Below are positions 5,382-11,249 of a DNA stretch of 22,017 bases, in pieces. A program made the translations under genes and the position numbers. The notes under the pieces were generated by a model. The model had not been told where the DNA came from. It searched no databases and saw only the letters and a list, made by a program, of their open reading frames with translations. Each line of letters opens with the position of its first letter. Position 1 is the first letter of the stretch. This DNA is from Succinivibrionaceae bacterium UBA3769 (GTDB lineage: Bacteria; Pseudomonadota; Gammaproteobacteria; Enterobacterales; Succinivibrionaceae), in the NCBI GenBank assembly GCA_002372325.1, contig DFFT01000077.1, forward strand, positions 1 to 22,017, written 5' to 3'.

Positions 5382-7343
5382 ATGATTTGTCCGTCATGCG
5401 GAAGTTCCGTTCCGGACGGCTCCCGGTTTTGCCCGAAATGCGGCGTTGATCTCTTCCTTTTTAAAAACGGCTTCTTCTGCGTCCGGTGCGGCACCCGACT
5501 TTCCCCCTCAAAAAGCTTCTGCCCGAAGTGCGGCGCCCCGTCAGCCATGGCTTCATCGGCTTCATCATCATCAGCCGCCAGAGCATCAGCCTATTCAGCC
5601 GCATCATCGGTCTCCGGTGCCGGGGCGTCAGCCTTTACAGCTGCATCAGAGGACTCGGTCACCGCCGCAGTATCAGCCTCGACGGAGTCTGAGTCATCAT
5701 CGTCCGCCGGCTTCTTTGCTGACACGCAATATGGCTCCGTCCGCGTCAATGCATCAGTTTCATCATCCGGCGCCGCCCCCAAAGGCTTTCAGAATTCCGG
5801 CTCCCGGAAAACCCAGATCTTCTGCCATAGCCGCCTGCCCTCCGGAGACGGTTCCCCGCTTCCGGAGGATTTTCAGGAAAAACTCATGAACCAGATCCGG
5901 AATGCCCGGCAGAATTACTCCGCCAACGGCAGTAACAGCGGCAACGGCAGCTTTGTTTTCGAGTCCCGCGGGAACGGGCAGCATACTTTCCGCTCCGGCG
6001 GTAATAACGGCAATAATCTTCCGGAAGGCTTCTGGGATGATTTTGGCAATATGTTCAAAACTGCTTTCCCCCTGAACAGTAACGGATCCGGCAGCAACAG
6101 TTCCGGTAATGACAATGGCAGCGGCAGCAGCGCTGATGCCCGGAGTTTTTCCGACGGCAATAACAGCGCTAATAACAGCAGCGGCAGCTTTGATTCCGGG
6201 GCGTTCCGCGGGAACTGGGAGAATAATTTCCGGTTCAGCTCTGATAACGGCAATAACCTTCCGGAAGGCTTCTGGGAAAATTTTGACAATATGTTCAAAA
6301 CGCTCTTCCCGCAAAACAGCAGCAGTTCCGGAAATGGCAATAGCGGCGGGAATGCCGGGGCCTCCGCCGGCGCCGATCCGGATGACAGCTTTGCTTATGC
6401 CTCCCGTAACGGAAGGGAGCAAAATAAACAGGGCGGGCAGGAGCAGCATGATTTTCAGGACAGCTTTAATGAGAGTTACGAGTTCCCGGAAGACCTCCGG
6501 AAGGATTTTTCAGGGCATTCCGGGGAATCTGCCCGTCCAAATGAATCCGTTAAGGGCGAAAGGAATGGCAGAGACAATGCCCGGGACGGTTCCGGCGCCG
6601 GTTTCGCTGACAGCTTCGCTTCCGCATCCCATACCGGAAAGGAGCAGAATAAACGGGATGAACAGGATGATTCTCAGGACGGCTTTAATGACGATTACGA
6701 TCACTCGGAAGAGATCTGGCAGGATTTTCTGCGCAAGTCCCGAGAGTACACAAGGACGAACGGCAATACCATTGATCCTGACTATGCCTATAATGCCGAT
6801 AATGGCGGCAGCTATGGCCGGAACAGAAGACAGTACAAAGGCCATGCCGCTTACCGTCATAAAGAAGGATCGGCCTGTCGCTTCACCCACTGGGAAAAGG
6901 AGGAGTTCCGCAGGCTGAATCTCTCTCTGGACGCCGCCCAGAGAATCATGATACTCCATATTATTTTCATTCCTGCCGGGCTGTACCTTTCCGCGCTGTC
7001 TCTGGGCTATCTGGCATTCACCGCCCCTGCCAAAATCAGGCAGGCGGAATACTTTCTGGAAAAATGCGGCTGTCCGGAAAGCGTCAGACTGTGCCGGCGG
7101 GAGCTTAAAACCATGATATTCTTTCAGATACTGGCAGTCCTGCTCACCCTGGGTTTCATCATTATCGCCGCCGTTTCCGCCGGAGCCGCCGCGGGAATGC
7201 TGGATTACAGCCAGACCGCAGTGTGGCAGTTATTCCTGATTCCTGCCGTCATCTGGGCTGTCAGCCTGCCGTTTCAGATAATTTCCTTCATGACCTTCAG
7301 CGGCATCAGAAAGGATCTGAAGAATCTCACGCCTCCGGAATGA
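5382..7343 (+). CDS. Double zinc-ribbon membrane protein with long repeated low-complexity linker
   Basis: The product is 653 residues. Two zinc ribbons open it: Cys3-Cys6/Cys17-Cys20 (CPSCGSSVPDGSRFCPKCG) and Cys33-Cys36/Cys47-Cys50. A linker of about 450 residues follows, rich in Ser, Ala, Gly and Asn. It contains two copies of NGNNLPEGFW with a following NMFKT segment (about residues 208-231 and 288-311), then two copies of an acidic block (DSFAYAS/DSFASAS ... QNK ... SFNESY/GFNDDY). The C-terminal 130 residues have three hydrophobic helices (about 523-548, 577-606, 613-637). Zinc-ribbon proteins of this layout are common in bacteria, but their roles are mostly unknown. AGGAGG (5371-5376) is 5 nt before the ATG. 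It appears to stand alone. I infer a membrane-anchored cytoplasmic scaffold; this is not shown. Confidence 0.85.
   Translation: MICPSCGSSVPDGSRFCPKCGVDLFLFKNGFFCVRCGTRLSPSKSFCPKCGAPSAMASSASSSSAARASAYSAASSVSGAGASAFTAASEDSVTAAVSASTESESSSSAGFFADTQYGSVRVNASVSSSGAAPKGFQNSGSRKTQIFCHSRLPSGDGSPLPEDFQEKLMNQIRNARQNYSANGSNSGNGSFVFESRGNGQHTFRSGGNNGNNLPEGFWDDFGNMFKTAFPLNSNGSGSNSSGNDNGSGSSADARSFSDGNNSANNSSGSFDSGAFRGNWENNFRFSSDNGNNLPEGFWENFDNMFKTLFPQNSSSSGNGNSGGNAGASAGADPDDSFAYASRNGREQNKQGGQEQHDFQDSFNESYEFPEDLRKDFSGHSGESARPNESVKGERNGRDNARDGSGAGFADSFASASHTGKEQNKRDEQDDSQDGFNDDYDHSEEIWQDFLRKSREYTRTNGNTIDPDYAYNADNGGSYGRNRRQYKGHAAYRHKEGSACRFTHWEKEEFRRLNLSLDAAQRIMILHIIFIPAGLYLSALSLGYLAFTAPAKIRQAEYFLEKCGCPESVRLCRRELKTMIFFQILAVLLTLGFIIIAAVSAGAAAGMLDYSQTAVWQLFLIPAVIWAVSLPFQIISFMTFSGIRKDLKNLTPPE
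6003..6310 (+). repeat. Pair of coding direct repeats, period 240 bp (LPEGFW ... NMFKT motif)
   Basis: Bases 6003-6070 and 6243-6310 are near identical (for example CCGGAAGGCTTCTGGGA and CAATATGTTCAAAAC in both) and exactly 240 bp apart, which is 80 codons. Each copy encodes an aromatic, possibly helical motif, LPEGFWxxFxNMFKT, flanked by Ser/Gly/Asn linker. Confidence 0.85.
6381..6729 (+). repeat. Pair of diverged coding repeats, period 225 bp (acidic block)
   Basis: Bases 6381-6510 and 6606-6729 encode related blocks: DSFAYASRNGREQNK and DSFASASHTGKEQNK, then QDSFNESY and QDGFNDDY, then an acidic segment ending DF. The spacing is 75 codons. Confidence 0.75.
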
Positions 7344-7459
7344 CGTCCCGGGAATAACTTGAATTAAAGGACTCCGGCAACATACAATAACGCAGTGATC
7401 ATCAAGTCCGGAAACGGCTTCATGCATTTGCCGGGCGGGTGACATGCTTTTTCTTCATC

Positions 7460-7503
7460 TGTAACCTTCTGACATACTTCAGAAGCAGTTTTTGCAATAA
7501 GAT
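7460..7503 (+). promoter_or_regulatory. Promoter/operator element of the first lipoprotein gene
   Basis: TGTAACCTTCTGACATA (7460-7476) is shared with the upstream region of the second lipoprotein gene, including a TGT-N9-ACA dyad. A -10-like TAAGAT (7498-7503) is 21 bp further on, followed by AAGGAAAAA in both genes. The dyad would be centred near -42, a position typical of class II activator sites. The regulator is unknown. Confidence 0.45.
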
Positions 7504-7570
7504 GAAGGAAAAAAACAAACAAGCAGTTCAGGTTTAAACAGCGCTGCGCTTTACAAACAGGGGATTCAAT

Positions 7571-7864
7571 ATGAAGAACTTCTACAAAGCCGCTGTCGTT
7601 GCCATTACCGCCGCTTTTCTTATGAGCGGATGCGTTCTGGTAGACGACGGCTACTACGATGACGATTACGATCACCATCACCACAGACCGCCTCCTCCGC
7701 CTCATCACGGACCGGATCATCGAGGTCCGGATCATGGGCCCGGGCACCGGGGACCGGATCATCGAGGCCCGGATCATAAGCCTGATCATCGCGGACCGGA
7801 GCACAGGCCAGCCCACCGCGGCCCGGAACTTAAGCCGGAACACCATAACTCGCGCCATCACTGA
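7571..7864 (+). CDS. His/Pro-rich lipoprotein, paralogue 1
   Basis: The 97 residues begin with a lipoprotein signal peptide (MKNFYKAAVVAITAAFLMSGC, lipobox LMSGC with Cys21). Val at position +2 favours outer-membrane sorting in enterobacterial-type systems. Mature protein: an acidic segment VLVDDGYYDDDYD, a His4 run and polyproline, then about seven repeats of a five-residue GPDHR/GPEHR-type unit. It shares GCVLVDDGY and the upstream promoter element with the lipoprotein at 8437-8967. The His-rich and Asp-rich tracts suggest metal binding in the envelope, but this is inference. The ribosome site AGGGG lies 7 nt before the ATG. A hairpin at 7893-7923 probably ends the transcript. Confidence 0.8.
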   Translation: MKNFYKAAVVAITAAFLMSGCVLVDDGYYDDDYDHHHHRPPPPPHHGPDHRGPDHGPGHRGPDHRGPDHKPDHRGPEHRPAHRGPELKPEHHNSRHH

Positions 7865-7892
7865 TAAAAGCGCTTTTGCCTGAAAAGGCCGG

Positions 7893-7923
7893 AACCGGCG
7901 GTACAGCATCCTCCGCCGGTTTT
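7893..7923 (+). terminator. Probable terminator of the first lipoprotein gene
   Basis: The stem AACCGGCGG (7893-7901) pairs with CCGCCGGTT (7913-7921), with an 11-nt loop and only a short T-tract. It starts 29 bp after the stop codon. Confidence 0.55.
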
Positions 7924-8293
7924 CCGTAAACTGAAAACCGCCTCCTTAAGTTCCGTCCGGAGAAAAAGCGAGGCGTTTTTCTTTTGGTTTTTCCGGGGTT
8001 TCTGCCCTCCCGGTCTTCGGACAGGTTTTTGCGGACTCTTTTTTTCAGTTTTTCTGACCGGATTCAGGTTTTCAGGATTCCATCTTTTTGGGACTTCGTT
8101 TTTCAGCCTCATTTTTCTGACTTCTTTTTTCGCTTTTTTCAACAGAGTCTTCAAAAAAGAACGGAGATCCTTGCGGTTCTGTTTTTGTTCCCCTTAGAAT
8201 ACAGTAAAAGGGATATCTTCCGGAACCCCGCGGGATCAAAGACATCCGGCTTCCGTCCGGCGTCTTAGCCGCAAGACATAACCGCTTGCATTA

Positions 8294-8336
8294 TGTAACC
8301 TTTTGACATATTCGCCGCAAACGATCATGGTATTAT
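8294..8336 (+). promoter_or_regulatory. Promoter/operator element of the second lipoprotein gene
   Basis: TGTAACCTTTTGACATA (8294-8310), with dyad ATGT-N9-ACAT starting at 8293, matches the element at 7460-7476 in 16 of 17 bases. TATTAT (8331-8336) is the -10 candidate, 20 bp downstream. The embedded TTGACA is 22 bp from it, too far for an ordinary -35, so an activator-dependent promoter is more likely. Confidence 0.45.
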
Positions 8337-8436
8337 GAGACATAAGGAAAAAGGATGAACGGGTCGGCGCCGAAGCGCATTCCGGAAAGACCTTCCCCTT
8401 AATCAACCGGAAAACAATTCTCAAACAGGAGGATTT

Positions 8437-8967
8437 ATGCTGAAACTTCTTACCGTTACAGGAACGGCTCTTGCTCTTTCCATGCTGACAGGGTGCGTTC
8501 TTGTGGATGACGGCTATGACTACGGTTATACAGATACCCCGTCCAATGTTACCGTGGTGGACTATGTGGTTCCGCCCCCTCCGCCGCCCCCCAGATATCA
8601 CAGACCGCCCCCTCCGCCGCCGCCCAGATATCACAGACCGCCCCCTCCTCCTCCGCCCCATCATCACGGCGGCCCTGGTCCCGGTCCTCGTCCTATCGGC
8701 CCTGGCCCTCGTCCCGGGGGATACGGGCCTGGTCATGGCCCTGGCGGACACGGCCCCTCTCATGGGCCTGGCGGATATAGACCCGGCCCCTCTGGCGGAT
8801 ACGGCCCCTCTCATGGGCCTGGCGGATACAGACCCGGCCCCTCCGGCGGACACGGTTCCCATGCGCCTGCTTATAAGCCTATGCCCGGCCCCTCCGGCGG
8901 CAGCCATGGCGGACACGGCGGCGGTCATAGCGGCGGCGGACACGGAGGCCATGGCGGACACCACTAA
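8437..8967 (+). CDS. Pro/Gly/His-rich lipoprotein, paralogue 2
   Basis: The 176 residues have a lipoprotein signal (MLKLLTVTGTALALSMLTGC, lipobox LTGC with Cys20, Val at +2). The start of the mature part, VLVDDGYDYGY, matches the lipoprotein at 7571. Then come three RYHR/HHH-separated runs of seven Pro, a Gly/Pro/His-rich part with a 17-residue tandem repeat (YGPSHGPGGYRPGPSGG type), and a Gly/His tail ending GGHGGHH. Such proteins are typically extended, envelope-located and poorly characterised; metal binding or cell-wall contact is possible but not shown. Long Pro runs should make translation depend on EF-P. AGGAGG lies 5 nt before the ATG. It has its own promoter and a strong terminator (9007-9038). 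Confidence 0.8.
   Translation: MLKLLTVTGTALALSMLTGCVLVDDGYDYGYTDTPSNVTVVDYVVPPPPPPPRYHRPPPPPPPRYHRPPPPPPPHHHGGPGPGPRPIGPGPRPGGYGPGHGPGGHGPSHGPGGYRPGPSGGYGPSHGPGGYRPGPSGGHGSHAPAYKPMPGPSGGSHGGHGGGHSGGGHGGHGGHH
8749..8850 (+). repeat. 51-bp tandem repeat, two copies
   Basis: Bases 8749-8799 and 8800-8850 are almost identical 51-bp units inside the second lipoprotein gene, encoding 17 residues each. They could expand or contract by slippage without shifting the frame. Confidence 0.85.
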
Positions 8968-9006
8968 GTCTCCCGCGATGGTCTTCTGAGAGCCTGACAT
9001 AATGCG

Positions 9007-9038
9007 AGAATGCCCCTGATTCAGGGGCATTCTTTTTT
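9007..9038 (+). terminator. Strong intrinsic terminator of the second lipoprotein gene
   Basis: A near-perfect hairpin (arms GAATGCCCCTG and CAGGGGCATTC, three-base loop) is followed by six T. It starts 40 bp after the stop and insulates the downstream operon from read-through. Confidence 0.9.
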
Positions 9039-9167
9039 ACGGCTCAGGCATTAAAAAGCCCCCTGAAATCACTGTCCCGAAATCTCCTCTCTCTTACTCA
9101 TCATCCTCTTGCTTCCCCTTCTTCGCTTCACAGGGATGTCCGCAAAAGATCTCTGATAATACGTCAT

Positions 9168-9374
9168 GTGATAAATGCCTCAGGACAAAGAATTATCGTG
9201 AACGATGATCACAGTTTTATTTTTGATCTGCTGACTGCGGCTTACGACGGCTTTATTGTGAAAGAATAATACCCTGACGGATTCAAGGTGCCTGTAAAAG
9301 ATATTGTTAAAAACGTTTCATCTAATGGAATGTTATTGTTTTACACTGGCATAAACGGAATTTCTGAAATCTGA
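9168..9374 (+). pseudogene. Small reading frame with an in-frame stop, upstream of the operon
   Basis: From GTG 9168 the frame reads VINASGQRIIVNDDHSFIFD and on to FIVKE, meets a TAA (9267-9269), then stays open in the same frame (YPDGFKVPVKDIVKNVSSNG onwards) to TGA 9372-9374, eight bases before the next gene's ATG. Both halves have ordinary protein-like composition, suggesting one small gene of about 70 residues broken by a nonsense change. There is no clear ribosome site. Alternatives are a 33-aa leader peptide or chance. I do not recognise the sequence. Confidence 0.3.
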
Positions 9375-9381
9375 GGTCAAT

Positions 9382-10026
9382 ATGGCTGCAGCGGCTAATA
9401 AAGCGGTGTTTGTTTTCGATAATCAGAAGATTTTTTGTTACTGCAAAGAGTCTCACGGCAGCATGACGCCGGTGTATATAAGGGGCGATTATTACGGAGA
9501 ATACAGCTCTGATGAATTTGAAAACAGCTTTAAATCCTACATATTGTATCTGAAAGACACCAACAGAATTGCGGCTCCGGAAACTTATTCCTGCTATCTG
9601 ATCATCCTTGACAATAATATCAGTTTTGCCGTAGCAGAAAATATTTTACGCGGGGAATTTGCGTTTGCAGACTGCCGTGTCTGTAAATCAATTGATGAAG
9701 CAATTTTAGAAATCTGCAGAACCGGCAGCAGTCCGGGATATTTCGGCCCGGTCTATGAATACGAGAATAACTGCTATTATGCGGTTAAATCCAAAAATAC
9801 CGTAAAGCTTATGGATAAGGCAGAAGCTGTGAAGCAAGGAAAATACATAATTGAACTGACGCCGGAAAAAATTGCCCGAAGCCTGCTGGAAACCGCCGAA
9901 GTTCTGCTTAAGCCGGCGATTCCCCTTAAACCGGTGATCCCTCCTGCCGCTCCCGCAGATTCTCCCCCGGGCGGCAAAAAACTCACGAAACTGCAAGAGC
10001 TGGTTCTCGAAGAAGGCATGGTGTAA
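9382..10026 (+). CDS. Hypothetical 214-aa protein with Pro-rich tail, first gene of the ATPase operon
   Basis: I do not recognise a family. Residues 1 to about 175 look like a mixed alpha/beta domain (KAVFVFDNQKIFCYCK, YSCYLIILDNNISFAVAENI, CYYAVKSKNTVKLMDKAE). Residues about 176-198 form a Pro/Ala-rich linker (LLKPAIPLKPVIPPAAPADS). The last 14 residues (KLTKLQELVLEEGM) look like a short amphipathic helix, the layout of a tethered docking peptide. No signal peptide or membrane helix is seen. GAGG lies 5 nt before the ATG. The next gene begins 54 bp downstream on the same strand. Position suggests a small accessory or adaptor of the ATPase complex; this is inference. Confidence 0.75.
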   Translation: MAAAANKAVFVFDNQKIFCYCKESHGSMTPVYIRGDYYGEYSSDEFENSFKSYILYLKDTNRIAAPETYSCYLIILDNNISFAVAENILRGEFAFADCRVCKSIDEAILEICRTGSSPGYFGPVYEYENNCYYAVKSKNTVKLMDKAEAVKQGKYIIELTPEKIARSLLETAEVLLKPAIPLKPVIPPAAPADSPPGGKKLTKLQELVLEEGMV

Positions 10027-10080
10027 AGCGCCGTTATCCCCATGGTTTTATCCGGGTGTCATTATTAGCAAGGTACGCCT

Positions 10081-11166
10081 ATGTGCAATAATACAGTTGA
10101 ACTTTTAAAAACGATTATCGATCTGTGCCGCTGCGATAAGGAAAAGATCATGGCGGTAACCGATGCTCTGAAAGAAGCACGGCATATGGCAGCTTCCCCG
10201 GAAGTTCATGATGACACCAGCGGGGAAAAGGAGTTCTCTCATCCGGTGCCGAACGGCCATGATCCCGTAACCCCGGCCCCTCAGCATGCTGCTACCGGCG
10301 GCATGCAGGAACCATCCCCGCTGAATGACGCCGGAGCAGCCGAAGCCGCCGCCCTGCAGCTTGCGGAGCTCAAAAGCAGACTGTCCTCCCTGGAAAAGGC
10401 CAAATCCCTTCTGGAACAGGAGAGTATCCGGCTGAAAAAAGAGAATAGTGAATTATCGCAGCAGGTGAACGGGCTTCAGAATGCAGACCGGGAGGTCCGG
10501 GAGGAGATCAGGTCTCTCCGCGGCTCAAAGGAGGAACTCACCGCAAAGCTGAACTCTGCAAATAACTCTGCAAAAGAAGCGGCCAGAGGATACGAAAACA
10601 GGATCCGCGAACTGGAATCCTCTTTAAAAGACCAGAAGAACCGCTATGACAAAGATGTTTATAACTGCAAGGCAGAGATCCGGAACGTCAGGGACGAGCG
10701 CGACGCCATCAGAGCAAAATATGACCGCTGCTCCGGCATAATCAGCAGCATTCCTGATATTGATGCCATCAGTTCTCTCGCGGAGTTTATCAGAGCCCTG
10801 CCGGAAAGCGTCCGAGGCGACGATGCCCTGAAATCTCTGGATCTCGGCAACATTACCAATCTTCTGGTGCAGTGCGGCCATATCTCCCGCCTTTCCACCG
10901 CATGGGAGGTAATCCGGAAGAAAACCATTGAAAGCGGCAGTTGCCATCCGGATCTTACCAAACTTATGATCCGGCTGATGGATTTCTACAACAGGGCTAA
11001 CCCCGGCATGCAGTTTCAGGCTGTTATTCCGGAAACCGGCATTCCCTTTTCAGCTGAAAACCATTCCCGCCCCAACGGCAAAACGGTATCCTCTGTCAGA
11101 AAAGTGCTGTTTCCCGGCCTGAAAAATTCCGGCAATAAAGTACTGAGCCGGCCGGTGGTGGAGTAA
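10081..11166 (+). CDS. Coiled-coil protein (361 aa) of the ATPase operon
   Basis: The layout is a helical N-terminus (1-37), a Pro/Ala/Gly-rich flexible segment (about 38-85), a long coiled coil (about 86-217, e.g. LKSRLSSLEKAKSLLEQE and ENSELSQQVNGL), a helical globular part (about 218-310, ISSIPDIDAISSLAEFIRAL), and a basic tail with RKVLFPGLK. There is no signal peptide and no catalytic motif. It sits 54 bp after the 214-aa gene and 83 bp before the first Hsp70-like gene. A coiled-coil protein next to Hsp70-like ATPases invites comparison with GrpE-type exchange factors or with scaffold proteins, but I see no GrpE signature. It is a cytoplasmic structural partner by inference. Confidence 0.8.
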   Translation: MCNNTVELLKTIIDLCRCDKEKIMAVTDALKEARHMAASPEVHDDTSGEKEFSHPVPNGHDPVTPAPQHAATGGMQEPSPLNDAGAAEAAALQLAELKSRLSSLEKAKSLLEQESIRLKKENSELSQQVNGLQNADREVREEIRSLRGSKEELTAKLNSANNSAKEAARGYENRIRELESSLKDQKNRYDKDVYNCKAEIRNVRDERDAIRAKYDRCSGIISSIPDIDAISSLAEFIRALPESVRGDDALKSLDLGNITNLLVQCGHISRLSTAWEVIRKKTIESGSCHPDLTKLMIRLMDFYNRANPGMQFQAVIPETGIPFSAENHSRPNGKTVSSVRKVLFPGLKNSGNKVLSRPVVE

Positions 11167-11249
11167 CTGAGTGGAATAGCTGAGAGAAATAACCGTTCCC
11201 TACGGGCCCCGAGAAGAAAATTACTGACTGTTGTTGCAGAAGCGTATTT

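Larger units (their letters stand above)
7865..8436. other. Intergenic region with T-rich tract between the lipoprotein genes
   Basis: It holds the palindrome AAAAGCGCTTTT (7866-7877), the terminator hairpin of the first lipoprotein gene, and a strongly T-rich plus strand at about 7970-8155 with many runs of five to seven T. The promoter element of the second lipoprotein gene follows. ORFs on both strands across the T-rich tract lack ribosome sites and look like composition artefacts. Confidence 0.55.
8968..9381. other. Intergenic region between lipoprotein gene and the ATPase operon
   Basis: It holds the strong terminator at 9007-9038, a C/T-rich stretch (about 9060-9130), and a coding-like but interrupted frame (9168-9374) that ends just before the operon's first intact gene. 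I could not identify a good -35/-10 pair for the operon. Confidence 0.5.

Noticed and set aside
5763..6449. Long minus-strand ORF opposite the zinc-ribbon gene
   Set aside because: It results from the repeated GGC/AAC/AGC codons of the plus-strand linker; the plus frame has zinc ribbons, membrane helices and a ribosome site.
7858..8154. Lys/Arg-rich minus-strand ORF
   Set aside because: Starts at TTG without a ribosome site and its composition simply mirrors the T-rich plus strand; it also covers the lipoprotein terminator.
8236..9030. 264-codon minus-strand ORF opposite the second lipoprotein gene
   Set aside because: Low-complexity mirror of the Gly/Pro/His codons, and it spans a strong terminator.
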